Assembly (NCBI GenBank): GCA_958428545.1
Contig: CAUAGM010000001.1
Location: 248,001-312,000, forward strand
From: an uncultured Arcanobacterium sp.
Lineage (GTDB): Bacteria; Actinomycetota; Actinomycetes; Actinomycetales; Actinomycetaceae
Direction: 5' to 3'
DNA length: 64,000 bases
The notes beneath the pieces are model-generated. The model did no database searches. It saw nothing but the letters and a program-made list of their open reading frames with translations, and had not been told where the DNA came from. A program made the translations under genes and the position numbers. Shown one piece after another: positions 52,535-61,266 of the stretch (position 1 is its first letter; each line of letters starts with the position of its first letter).

Positions 52535-54150
52535 TGACGTCTTTACCAATGATTAACTGGGCAGCAATCGTTCCCTTTGTGATTATTTTCGGTGCGGCAG
52601 TTATCTCCACTTTGTTTGAAGCGTTTCTCGGGCGTTCGATACGTCGTCCTGTACAGGTCGCTTGGTCATTGATAGCCGTTGCTTCGGCTTTAGTAGCTGT
52701 TGTGTGGCGTTGGAGTGCTGGCGTTCAAGAGGGGGGCGCTATTCGGCAGGTAGCAATATCTGCTATTGCACATTCAAAGACGGCAGAAGGCATCGCGATG
52801 GTTGAAGATGCGCTCTCTATTATTGGGCAGGGCGTCATTCTTATTATTGCGTTACTCGCATTCCTCGTTATTGCTGATCGTACAGAACTTCGTGACGGTG
52901 CCTTCGTGGCATCGGCAGCAACGCGCCCTGGTTCTTTTGCAGAGCAGGAATCTACAGATGCTGAGCGTTGCCATTCCGAGATTTTCCCCTTAGCCCTCTT
53001 CTGTGTGGGGGGCATGATGGTGTTTACTGCAGCGTATGATCTGCTTACGCTATTTATCGCTTTGGAAGTTATTTCCTTGCCTTTATATGTGCTCACCGCC
53101 ATGGCACGTCGCCGCCGCTTACTTTCTCAAGAGGCTGCGATGAAGTATTTCCTTATGGGTGCATTTTCTTCAGCAATTTTCTTGATGGGTGCAGCGTTGC
53201 TCTACGGTGCAACTGGCTCTGTTTCCTACACGAGCATAGTCGTCATGCAGAGCAGATTCCCTGCTCAGACGCTTCTTGCTGCGGTAGGTGCCGTTATGCT
53301 GGCTATTGGCTTGCTCTTCAAAGTGGGTGCAGCTCCATTCCACTCCTGGACTCCAGATGTGTATCAAGGCGCTCCTACTCCTATTACTGGCTTTATGGCT
53401 GCTGGCACAAAGGCTGCCGCATTTATTGCGTTGGCTCGTTTATATATGTATGTGCTTCAGCCGCAGGCAGCGAATCTGAATATTTTCTTGTGGGGTATTA
53501 TTATTCTCACGATTATTGTGGGCACTCTTATCGGGCTTACTCAAACAGATGTGAAGCGTATGCTGGCATATTCGTCTATCGCACATGCTGGGTTTATCTT
53601 GATTGCGGTGAATGCTTTGCGCAGTTCGCAGTTCAGATTTGATGAATATCAGCAGGGGCTTTCATCGATTCTCTTCTATCTGCTTGCCTACGGTATCGCT
53701 ACGGTTGGGGTGTTTGGGATTGTGACGATCGTGCGTGCAAAAGATGTGGAAGGTAACGTCCTTGGTGAAGCTACGCACTTTGATGCATGGCGAGGGCTTG
53801 GCAAACGCGCGCCTTTGACTGCTGCCGCCATGATGATCTTCCTCCTTTCGTTTGCTGGTATTCCCCTCACTGCAGGGTTTATCGGAAAGTTTGAGGTATT
53901 CCGTGTAGGCGTGGCATCGGGTCAGACAGTACTTGTCGTCATCGCAGTGCTAGCCTCCGCGGCAACGGCTTTCTTCTATTTCCGGCTCGTTCAGACAATG
54001 TTTTTCTCAGAGCCAGAAGGAGATGCGACGGCCATTGTTGAGACTGAGGGTCTGGGGACGGTAGCTGTTGCAGTTGCTGCTGCGCTCACTTTCCTTTTGG
54101 GTATTATTCCTGGGCCCGTTCTTGAATTTATTCAGCACTCTATAGCGTGA
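52534..54150 (+). CDS. nuoN: NADH-quinone oxidoreductase subunit N
   Basis: 538 residues. Third antiporter-like channel: FIALEVISLPLYVLTAM, KVGAAPFHSWTPDVYQGAPTPITGFMAAGTKAAAF and RMLAYSSIAHAGFILIAVNAL. Last complex I gene; the polyprenyl synthase gene starts 13 bp after it and is probably co-transcribed. Confidence 0.97.
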   Translation: MTSLPMINWAAIVPFVIIFGAAVISTLFEAFLGRSIRRPVQVAWSLIAVASALVAVVWRWSAGVQEGGAIRQVAISAIAHSKTAEGIAMVEDALSIIGQGVILIIALLAFLVIADRTELRDGAFVASAATRPGSFAEQESTDAERCHSEIFPLALFCVGGMMVFTAAYDLLTLFIALEVISLPLYVLTAMARRRRLLSQEAAMKYFLMGAFSSAIFLMGAALLYGATGSVSYTSIVVMQSRFPAQTLLAAVGAVMLAIGLLFKVGAAPFHSWTPDVYQGAPTPITGFMAAGTKAAAFIALARLYMYVLQPQAANLNIFLWGIIILTIIVGTLIGLTQTDVKRMLAYSSIAHAGFILIAVNALRSSQFRFDEYQQGLSSILFYLLAYGIATVGVFGIVTIVRAKDVEGNVLGEATHFDAWRGLGKRAPLTAAAMMIFLLSFAGIPLTAGFIGKFEVFRVGVASGQTVLVVIAVLASAATAFFYFRLVQTMFFSEPEGDATAIVETEGLGTVAVAVAAALTFLLGIIPGPVLEFIQHSIA

Positions 54151-54163
54151 TAAGGTGCTGTGG

Positions 54164-55201
54164 GTGAGCACAATATCAGAACTTCTCAATCAAGGCGATG
54201 AACTAGGCAAGCGTCTAGCTCATCGCCTTGATGAGCTAGAATCTCAGCTTCACCAGGTAGTTCGTATTGGCGATGAATTTATTGATACTGCCACTTCTCA
54301 TTTGAGCGATGCTGGCGGAAAAAGATTGCGTCCTTTGCTGTGTATGCTTGCTGCAGAGCTTGGCTCCGATCCAGATAGCCAAAAAGTTTTTGATTCTGCT
54401 CTTGTTGTAGAGCTCACTCATTTAGCTTCTCTCTACCATGACGATGTGATCGATGATGCGCCGTTGCGGCGAGGTGTGCCTTCTGCACAAAATCTTTATG
54501 GCAACCGAGCTGCGATTATGGCAGGTGATGTGCTTTTCGCCCGAGCTTCGTCGATTGTTGCTGGTTTAGGGCCTGCTGCTGTGCGAATGCATGCTGAGGC
54601 ATTTGAACGATTGTGTATGGGCGAATTGCATGAGACAGCAGGGCCTCGCGAAGGTGATGATCCGATCTATCATTATCTTCGAGTTTTAGCAGATAAGACT
54701 GGTTCCCTTATTGCGGTTTCCGCTCGATCAGGTGTGCTTGCAAGCGGCGGCAGTGAAGATATGGCAGATATTGTTGCCGAGTATGGCGAGCTTGTGGGGG
54801 TAGCATTTCAGATAGCTGATGACGTCATTGATCTCATCTCTGATCGCGAGACCACAGGAAAAACACCAGGCACAGATCTGCTTGAAGGTGTAGATACGAT
54901 GCCAATTTTACTGTTGCGCGAAAGAGCTGCTAGAGCTGGCGAAAAAGGTGAAAAATTTGCTGCAGTCGATCCAGCTGGAGCTGAGATTCTAGAGCTTCTC
55001 GACAGTGGCGATCTTGCGAGCGGCAATAACCTTGAGCGTGCCGTCATGCTTGCGAGAGAGCATATAGTGCTTGATGAGACAAAAAGACTAGCGCAGAAGT
55101 TTGCGGGTGACGCTATCGGTAAACTCACTAAGCTCCCACCTGGGCAGGTGCGTTCGACGCTTGAGAGCTTTGCGAGAATGATGGTTGATCGCCTCAGTTA
55201 A
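54164..55201 (+). CDS. Polyprenyl diphosphate synthase (menaquinone side chain)
   Basis: 345 residues from the GTG at 54164, with AAGGT 7 nt upstream; a GTG at 54155 is the alternative. Both aspartate-rich motifs are present: DDVID in YHDDVIDDAPLRRG and DDVID in FQIADDVIDLISD, together with GGKRLRPLL. It elongates allylic diphosphates to a long trans-polyprenyl chain. Its position directly behind nuoN, with menG and menJ ahead of nuoA, indicates the menaquinone tail. The chain length cannot be read from the sequence. Confidence 0.92.
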   Translation: MSTISELLNQGDELGKRLAHRLDELESQLHQVVRIGDEFIDTATSHLSDAGGKRLRPLLCMLAAELGSDPDSQKVFDSALVVELTHLASLYHDDVIDDAPLRRGVPSAQNLYGNRAAIMAGDVLFARASSIVAGLGPAAVRMHAEAFERLCMGELHETAGPREGDDPIYHYLRVLADKTGSLIAVSARSGVLASGGSEDMADIVAEYGELVGVAFQIADDVIDLISDRETTGKTPGTDLLEGVDTMPILLLRERAARAGEKGEKFAAVDPAGAEILELLDSGDLASGNNLERAVMLAREHIVLDETKRLAQKFAGDAIGKLTKLPPGQVRSTLESFARMMVDRLS

Positions 55202-55812
55202 TTGTGCTTGTCTAGGCAGCTCTGCGCTTTAGAGTGCTTTCTAATTTTAAGCAGTGCATGTTTGCCCTACATCTGTGCGTTTCAAAGATCTATACAGATG
55301 TGAAAGCCGCATATCTATATGCGCAGACAATGTAGCGGTGATGGCGGTGATGGTGATAACGATGGTGATGATGATACCGATGCTGCGCCATTGGGAATGT
55401 ATATCTATATGTGCGTGCGGGCAATATGCATAGGAAGTTTTGTGTGATCTATACGCTTCTTTTGAATTTAATGCGAATCAGCATATTGCGTGTATACGAG
55501 GATTAAGAATCATTGCCCGATATTTGTACGTCGCTTTGGTGTATATATCGAAGTTTGCAGATGTAGAAAAGTAAAACGCTTACTTTTATGCCCCTATACC
55601 ATTATGAGGCATATTTGAGGTACTTATATTGGAGCGAAAAAAATCGCACTTTTGAGTTTGGCTTTTAAAGAAAAGAGCACATAGACTGTGGAAGTTATTT
55701 TTTTGGAGCGCGGCACATGCCCTCCATATGAGGTATATGCGCGCTACCTACTGAAAATAGCGCACTTCATTATACGAGAGATATTGAAAAATAACTAGCG
55801 AAGAGAGGTTAG
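55202..55812. other. 611-bp non-coding gap with AT-rich repeats
   Basis: No convincing gene. It holds a GGTGAT/GAT-rich tract (55336-55382), two copies of an ATATCTATATG motif (around 55310 and 55396) and two TTGGAGCG boxes (around 55630 and 55702). The only short reading frame, from 55319, encodes an Asp/Gly repeat and has no ribosome-binding site. The promoter of the next gene lies at 55748-55776. Confidence 0.6.
55748..55776 (+). promoter_or_regulatory. Candidate promoter of the DUF1846 gene
   Basis: CTACTG (55748-55753) and TATACG (55771-55776) with a 17-bp spacer, upstream of the ATG at 55813. Confidence 0.4.
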
Positions 55813-57300
55813 ATGAAACTCGGGTTTGATGCTCAGAAATATATTCAGATGCAATCGCAGCATATTAAAGAGCGCCGCGGCGCTATTGGGGGGAAACTCT
55901 ATTTAGAAATGGGCGGCAAACTCTTTGACGATTATCATGCATCGCGCGTTTTGCCCGGATTTTTGCCTGATCTGAAAATTTCTATGCTTGAAGAGCTAAA
56001 AGACGATATGGAAATACTTATCGTATTGAATGCTCAGGATCTTGTGAGAAATAAGATTCGCTCAGATCTAGGGATCAGCTATGAGGAGGATGTCCTTCGC
56101 TTGATCGATGCGTATAGGGGGCGAGGTTTCCTTGCCGAGCATGTGGTGATGACCCATGTTGAAGAAGATAATTCAGCCGCGAAACTATTTAGGAAACGCC
56201 TTAAGCGTCTCGGTATTAAAGTTTCGCGGCATTTTATTATCCCGGGCTATCCAACAGATCTTGATCGTGTGATTTCTGAAAATGGTTTAGGGAAAAATGA
56301 ATTTGCGCAGACGACGCGTGATCTCGTTGTTGTCACAGCTCCAGGGCCTGGATCAGGCAAGCTTGCTACGTGTTTGAGCCAAATTTACGGTGAGTATTCG
56401 CATGGAGGAAAAGCTGGTTATGCTAAATTTGAGACTTTCCCGATCTGGAATTTACCGCTTAATCATCCAGTGAATCTTGCCTATGAGGCTGCTACTGCCG
56501 ATTTGGACGATGTAAATATGATCGATCCGTTTCATCTCGATGCCTATGGTGAGCAGACTGTGAACTACAATCGCGATGTGGAAGCTTTCCCTCTTTTGGC
56601 TGCTCAGCTTAGGCGTCTAGCAGGAGAATCGCCCTACAAGAGCCCTACAGATATGGGCGTCAATATGGCAGGTAACTGCATTATTGATGATGAAGTCTGC
56701 CGTGAAGCTGGAAAGCAAGAAATTATTCGCCGTTATTTCGCTGCTCTTGTGGAAGAAAAACGCAAGGAACTTGAACCGCGTATGAGCGAGAGTATCGCGT
56801 TGCTGATGGCAAAAGTAGAAGTGACGCCAGAAGCGCGGCGCGTGGTGCCAGCTGCTCGCTCGCTCGCTGAAGAAACTAAACAGCCAGCGTCTGCCATTGA
56901 GCTGAAAGATGGCACTCTTATTTGCGGCAAGACTTCTGCACTGCTTGGCTGCTCGTCGGCCATGCTGCTCAATGCTTTGAAACATCTTGCAGGGATTGAC
57001 GATAGTGTGAAGCTGCTTTCTCCGCAAGCTATTGAGCCAATTCAGACTCTTAAGACGAAGCATTTAGGATCGAAAAATCCACGCCTGCATACTGATGAAG
57101 TCTTGATTGCTCTTTCGGTTTCTGCAGCGCACAGCCAAGACGCTCGCTCGGCATTAGCCCATGTGGCGGAACTTGCGCAGTGTGATGTGCATACGACGAG
57201 TATTTTAGGATCTGTTGACGAAACTATTTTCAGAAACTTGAAGGTTCGCGTCACCTCTGATCCTGTGTATGTGGCGAAAACCCTCTATCAAAAGAGGTAA
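55813..57300 (+). CDS. DUF1846 family protein
   Basis: 495 residues, the normal family length. GFDAQKYIQMQSQHIKERRGAIGGKLYLEMGGKLFDDYHASRVLPGF opens the family; later VVVTAPGPGSGKLATCLSQIYGEY and FPIWNLPLNHPVNLAYEAATADL are conserved blocks. The first looks like a nucleotide-binding P-loop variant. The function is unknown in all organisms as far as I know. AGAGAGG precedes the ATG. Single-gene unit. Confidence 0.93.
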   Translation: MKLGFDAQKYIQMQSQHIKERRGAIGGKLYLEMGGKLFDDYHASRVLPGFLPDLKISMLEELKDDMEILIVLNAQDLVRNKIRSDLGISYEEDVLRLIDAYRGRGFLAEHVVMTHVEEDNSAAKLFRKRLKRLGIKVSRHFIIPGYPTDLDRVISENGLGKNEFAQTTRDLVVVTAPGPGSGKLATCLSQIYGEYSHGGKAGYAKFETFPIWNLPLNHPVNLAYEAATADLDDVNMIDPFHLDAYGEQTVNYNRDVEAFPLLAAQLRRLAGESPYKSPTDMGVNMAGNCIIDDEVCREAGKQEIIRRYFAALVEEKRKELEPRMSESIALLMAKVEVTPEARRVVPAARSLAEETKQPASAIELKDGTLICGKTSALLGCSSAMLLNALKHLAGIDDSVKLLSPQAIEPIQTLKTKHLGSKNPRLHTDEVLIALSVSAAHSQDARSALAHVAELAQCDVHTTSILGSVDETIFRNLKVRVTSDPVYVAKTLYQKR

Positions 57301-57321
57301 CTCATAGCATGAGGGAAAGCT

Positions 57322-57686
57322 GTGGGCAGAAAATGTGCAAGTTGTGTGCAGTTGCTGTGCCATCTGGCTGCCTTGCCCTCGAAGTGCTGTAAAACACTAA
57401 TGGTCGGCGCTGAGCATTGGCTGGGTGTGCCACTCAGTTTGATAAGAGTGGTATGGGCGGTGATCGCCCTAGCCATGCTCAGCGCCTTGCCTTATCAGGC
57501 AGCGTACTTGGCGGCTTGATAGCTGGGTGGATGGTTGTTCTTGTGCCTGTTATCTTCTGCGGCTTTGAGATCGGGCAGCATTTCGTTAATGAGTTCAAAA
57601 GTTCCTCAGTTATGTCTTCTGATTTCACTGTGCCCAAACAGCAGACGCAGTGGCGGAGAGGGTGCGGCATATTTTCGGACGTCTAG
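57322..57686 (+). pseudogene. Frameshifted PspC-like membrane protein remnant
   Basis: Frame 1 reads LMVGAEHWLGVPLSLIRVVW then AVIALAMLSALPYQAAYLAA and stops at 57519; this resembles the PspC domain (GVCGGLAEYFGxxPxLVRLLF, then a hydrophobic helix). The expected ending (a Trp followed by hydrophobics and VP) appears in another frame as AGWMVVLVPVIF, open to 57686. One frameshift near 57500-57525 would join them. The N-terminal part is Cys-rich and may not be coding. The assignment rests on my memory of the family pattern. Confidence 0.38.
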
Positions 57687-57710
57687 GATTATTGTGAGTA
57701 TAGTGTAGCG

Positions 57711-57833
57711 GTGACGGCTGAGGTGGTGCGATTGCCGCAGCGCTTGCGGCGTCACCTGCATTTTTTGGAAGATGAAGAAGAATCAATACTGCAGATGAAT
57801 CAGTACGGTGCGCGTAGCCTTCAAGGAGAATAA
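57711..57833 (+). CDS. Possible 40-residue leaderless microprotein
   Basis: GTG at 57711 lies six bases after TATAGT (57699-57704), the leaderless arrangement seen at several genes in this window, and opens 40 codons to TAA. The product has a basic start (RLPQRLRRHLHFLE), an acidic centre (EDEEES) and ends ARSLQGE. I do not recognise it. Confidence 0.28.
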   Translation: MTAEVVRLPQRLRRHLHFLEDEEESILQMNQYGARSLQGE

Positions 57834-57880
57834 CAGTAGTTTTGGTATTCAGCCAAAGCTACTTTTGCATCTGGCTACCT

Positions 57881-57933
57881 CAATCTTAAATCTTAAATCA
57901 ATCTTAAATCTTGATCTATCTATCTATCTATCT
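57881..57933. repeat. TCTTAAA repeats followed by (ATCT)5
   Basis: Three TCTTAAAT units and then five ATCT units (57914-57933). Low-complexity DNA prone to slippage; no gene overlaps it. Confidence 0.8.
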
Positions 57934-58108
57934 TACTGTGCTTGATGTGATACGCCATGTGCGGTTAATGCGGCGGTGAAAACGAGATATAGATATTGAG
58001 ATATAGATATAAGGTGAGGTAGATGCAGGAAGCGCAGATAAAAGCAGAGCCATAGGCAGAAGCAGGAGTCGTAGCGTTTAGGTATTGTGTGCATTGCTGT
58101 GCATATAT

Positions 58109-58151
58109 AGATGAGTTAGCCATCGTGCAGAGCGCGATGGCTAACTCATCT
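58109..58151. terminator. 17-bp perfect hairpin behind icd
   Basis: Arms 58109-58125 and 58135-58151 are fully complementary with a 9-nt loop, 33 bp beyond the icd stop codon. There is no T-run on the minus strand. Confidence 0.75.
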
Positions 58152-58183
58152 GCACCTTATTAGTTACTCACTTACTCACTTAC

Positions 58184-60412
58184 TTACTCGCTTACTCGCC
58201 TGGCCAATTCATCAATAATTGCATTGAGAGTGCTGCTCGGGCGCATTACTGCAGCAACTTTTTCGCTGCACGGGCGATAGTATCCTCCAATATCGGCAGG
58301 CTTGCCCTGTACTGCAATCAACTCTTTTTCGATTGTGCCAGCTTTTTCTTCAAGTTCCTGAGCGGCGTGCGTGAAAGCCGCGGCAAGCTCTGGGTCTCGT
58401 GTTTGCGTGGCGAGTTCGTGTGCCCACCACACTGCAATCCATGCGTGAGAACCACGGTTGTCGATACCGCCAAGGCGGCGGCTCGGACTCTTTCCTTCGT
58501 TGAGGAGGCGTTCGGTTGCCGCGTCAAGAGTATCTGCTAAAATTTCGGCACGTGGATTTGAATCGAATTGAGCGAGATGGCGAAGGCTTTCTGCGAGAGC
58601 TAAAAACTCTCCGAGAGAATCCCAACGCAAATAGTTTTCTTCAATGAGTTGCTGCACGTGTTTTGGTGCAGATCCGCCAGCCCCTGTTTCAAATAGACCG
58701 CCGCCTGCCATAAGTGGCACGATCGAGAGCATTTTTGCTGATGTGCCAAGTTCCATAATGGGGAAGAGATCGGTGAGATAATCGCGAAGTACGTTGCCCG
58801 TCACTGAAATTGTGTCGTAGCCAGCTCGAGCGCGATCCACAGAGAATTGTGCTGCTTCGCAGGGGCTCATAATGCGAATATCTATCCCCTCAATATTTTC
58901 ATCTTTCAGATAGGTTTCCACTTTAGCTTGAATAGCTCGGTCGTGTGCGCGTTCAGAGTCGAGCCAGAAAACGGCAGGCATTTTACTCAGGTGTGCGCGG
59001 CGTACAGCGAGCTGCACCCAATCTCGAATTGGTGCATCTTTCGTCTGGCAGCTGCGGAATATATCACCTGGCTCGACGCAGTGTTCCATAAGCACTGTGC
59101 CGTCTGCACTGCGAACTTGCACTCGCCCGGCTGAAGAAATTTCAAACGTCTTATCGTGTGAACCGTATTCTTCGGCTTTCTGAGCCATCAGCCCCACGTT
59201 GGGTACTGTACCCATTGTGCTGGGGTCGAAAGCGCCGTGCTTCTTGCAATCGTCAATGACGACGCGGTACACGCCTGCATACGAGCTATCTGGAATAACG
59301 GCGAGTGTATCGGCGGGTTTGCCATCTGCTGCCCACATGTGCCCAGAATTTCGGATCATAGCAGGCATAGAGGCGTCGATAATGACGTCACTTGGCACGT
59401 GCAGATTGGTGATTCCTTTATCTGAATTCACCATCGCAATTCCTGGACCTTCTGCTAGCTCAGCTTCAAATGATTCGCGAATAGCAGCTCTATTTGGCAG
59501 GTTCTCAATACCTGCGAAAATTGCGCCCAAACCATTGTTGGCACTAAGCCCTGCCGCTTGTAGATCGTCACCGAATTTTTCGAAAGTTTTAGCGAAGAAC
59601 GCACGCACGACGTGCCCGAAAATAATCGGATCGCTCACTTTCATCATCGTAGCTTTGAGATGTGCAGAAAAGAGCACGCCCTCCGATTTGGCTGCTGCCA
59701 CTTGCTCTGCAAGGAAAGCGTCGAGCGCGCGCGCACTCATCACGCTAGAATCCAGTATTTCGCCTGCAAGAAGAGGCAAGCCTTTTTTCATGAACGTCTC
59801 AGTGCCAGCGGCGTCAATATGTACGAAATCAACCGTAGTTGGCTGATCGAGTACGACGCTCTTCTCGTTAGCTCGAAAATCTCCGCTGCTCATAGTAGCA
59901 ACTCTTGTACGTGAAGAAGAGCTCCATGCACCCATCGAATGAGGATGGGCTTTCGCATAATTTTTTACTGCATGTGCAGTGCGGCGATCGGAATTACCTT
60001 CACGCAGCACGGGGTTCACTGCAGATCCCTTCACAGCGTCGTAACGAGCTTGTATATTGCGTTCCTGCTCAGTGGTGGCATTCTCAGGATAATCAGGCAG
60101 GGGAATACCTGCTTCCTGTAGCTCCTTAATTGCAGCGAGAAGCTGCGGCAAAGAAGCAGAGATATTAGGAAGTTTAATAATATTTGCTTCGGGTGTTTGG
60201 GTGAGTGCTCCCAACTCAGCAAGTGCGTCATGCTCGCGTTTATCGGCGGGAAGAAGATCGGAAAATGCGGCAATAATTCTGCCTGCAAGAGAAATATCGC
60301 GCGTCTCAACGTCTATGTTGGCTTTGCTCACAAATGCGGTAATAATTGGAAGAAGACTTTCGGTTGCAAGCATAGGAGCTTCATCGGTGTGAGTGTAGAT
60401 GATTGATGCCAT
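58184..60412 (-). CDS. icd: NADP-dependent isocitrate dehydrogenase, monomeric type
   Basis: 742 residues from the ATG at 60412 with GGAG upstream; length and sequence match the monomeric IDH family, not the 420-residue dimer. Blocks seen: IIYTHTDEAPMLATESLLPI, LPNISASLPQLLAAIKELQ, YPENATTEQE, SDRRTAHAVKNYAK, HSMGAWSSSSRTRVATM. It converts isocitrate to 2-oxoglutarate with NADPH in the cytoplasm. The coding end lies in a GTAAGCGA-type tandem repeat full of stop codons. Confidence 0.96.
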   Translation of the reverse strand: MASIIYTHTDEAPMLATESLLPIITAFVSKANIDVETRDISLAGRIIAAFSDLLPADKREHDALAELGALTQTPEANIIKLPNISASLPQLLAAIKELQEAGIPLPDYPENATTEQERNIQARYDAVKGSAVNPVLREGNSDRRTAHAVKNYAKAHPHSMGAWSSSSRTRVATMSSGDFRANEKSVVLDQPTTVDFVHIDAAGTETFMKKGLPLLAGEILDSSVMSARALDAFLAEQVAAAKSEGVLFSAHLKATMMKVSDPIIFGHVVRAFFAKTFEKFGDDLQAAGLSANNGLGAIFAGIENLPNRAAIRESFEAELAEGPGIAMVNSDKGITNLHVPSDVIIDASMPAMIRNSGHMWAADGKPADTLAVIPDSSYAGVYRVVIDDCKKHGAFDPSTMGTVPNVGLMAQKAEEYGSHDKTFEISSAGRVQVRSADGTVLMEHCVEPGDIFRSCQTKDAPIRDWVQLAVRRAHLSKMPAVFWLDSERAHDRAIQAKVETYLKDENIEGIDIRIMSPCEAAQFSVDRARAGYDTISVTGNVLRDYLTDLFPIMELGTSAKMLSIVPLMAGGGLFETGAGGSAPKHVQQLIEENYLRWDSLGEFLALAESLRHLAQFDSNPRAEILADTLDAATERLLNEGKSPSRRLGGIDNRGSHAWIAVWWAHELATQTRDPELAAAFTHAAQELEEKAGTIEKELIAVQGKPADIGGYYRPCSEKVAAVMRPSSTLNAIIDELARRVSE

Positions 60413-60714
60413 AGGGGAACTCCTTGTGTCTGAATAGAACGTTGGGATGAATCGGTCTGGATAATAAACTAATCTACAATAAACCAATCTCAATATAAGA
60501 CTAGTTGAAGCATTGCCTTTGTACGTATTTTTACGGCGAAGGATTAAAATACTGCATTTTGTGTGGCTCATCTCTCTTAGGGGTTATATCACCATACCTT
60601 CAGTTGTTTATTGGAGCTTATATGTGCTTACAATCAACAAAGATACAAGGGAAATAGCGCTGAATAGCTGTTTTCATGTTGCGCACGCGCACGTTAGAAA
60701 GTACGGGGTGTTTC
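60413..60714. other. 302-bp divergent promoter region of icd and the phosphatase-like gene
   Basis: Contains the 15-bp-spaced direct repeats at 60463-60491. Apart from those I see no gene or clear hairpin. Both genes must start transcription here. Confidence 0.55.
60463..60491. repeat. Direct repeats upstream of icd
   Basis: AATAAACTAATCTA (60463-60476) and AATAAACCAATCTC (60478-60491), a 15-bp period with two differences, about 50-80 bp upstream of the icd start. Possible tandem regulator site. Confidence 0.5.
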
Positions 60715-61185
60715 ATGAACACATGGGATATAGACGAAGGCGTGGTGGAGTTTCCGTCAGGCACGCGTATCCGTGGGCGTTCGTGGCATCAGCCAATATC
60801 AGAATACGCGGATGTTTCTGCAATTTTAACGACGGCGACCCCTGAAGAATTTTCCCAGCGCGGCGCTGTCAGCATGGCGCGGGAAGTTGTCTATATTTCG
60901 TGGCCTGATAACCGCGTGCCACGCCGTCCTCGTCAAGCTCTGGATCAACTTCATGAACTGTTGGATCGATCTAAAAACGAACGAGTTGAAATCACGTGCG
61001 GCGGCGGAGTCGGTCGCACGGGGACAGCTTTAGCTATTTTGGCGATTTTCGATGGAATGCAGGTTGATGAAGCAATTGCTTTTGTGCGTTCGTGCTACAA
61101 CGAAAAATCGGTGACGGAGCACGCTCAGCGTGGTTTCCTAGCTGAAGTTGAGCCAGATGCTGCCCAAAGTGATCTAAATTCTTGA
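60715..61185 (+). CDS. Protein tyrosine phosphatase-like protein
   Basis: 156 residues from the ATG at 60715; an ATG at 60676 would add 13. The P-loop CGGGVGRTGTALAIL gives the C-x5-R motif (Cys95, Arg101), and SWPD (62-65) matches the WPD loop with Asp65 as general acid. It is smaller than typical classical PTPs and lacks a signal peptide, so it is probably cytoplasmic. Substrate unknown. An alpha/beta hydrolase gene follows 81 bp on. Confidence 0.82.
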   Translation: MNTWDIDEGVVEFPSGTRIRGRSWHQPISEYADVSAILTTATPEEFSQRGAVSMAREVVYISWPDNRVPRRPRQALDQLHELLDRSKNERVEITCGGGVGRTGTALAILAIFDGMQVDEAIAFVRSCYNEKSVTEHAQRGFLAEVEPDAAQSDLNS

Positions 61186-61253
61186 TCTAGAGTTTTTCTC
61201 TGAGCACGTCTGGGTACGCAATGCTATATTGGTCCTCTTTACTATTCCTCCTA

Positions 61254-61259
61254 TATAGT
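61254..61259 (+). promoter_or_regulatory. -10 box of a probable leaderless promoter
   Basis: TATAGT ends seven bases before the ATG at 61267; no ribosome-binding site fits. Confidence 0.45.
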
Positions 61260-61266
61260 AGAGCGC

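Larger units (their letters stand above)
57301..58183. other. 883-bp gap with decayed gene fragments and microsatellites
   Basis: Contains the PspC-like remnant (57322-57686), the possible microprotein (57711-57833), TCTTAAA repeats with (ATCT)5 at 57881-57933, an AGATATAGATAT repeat near 57985 and the icd terminator (58109-58151). Otherwise nothing recognised. Confidence 0.6.

Noticed and set aside
55319..55446. Asp/Gly-rich 42-codon frame in the gap before DUF1846
   Set aside because: It arises from the GAT-rich repeat and has no ribosome-binding site or leaderless box.
59199..59846. 215-codon frame antisense to icd
   Set aside because: Shadow of a long conserved gene; no start signal and no recognisable family.
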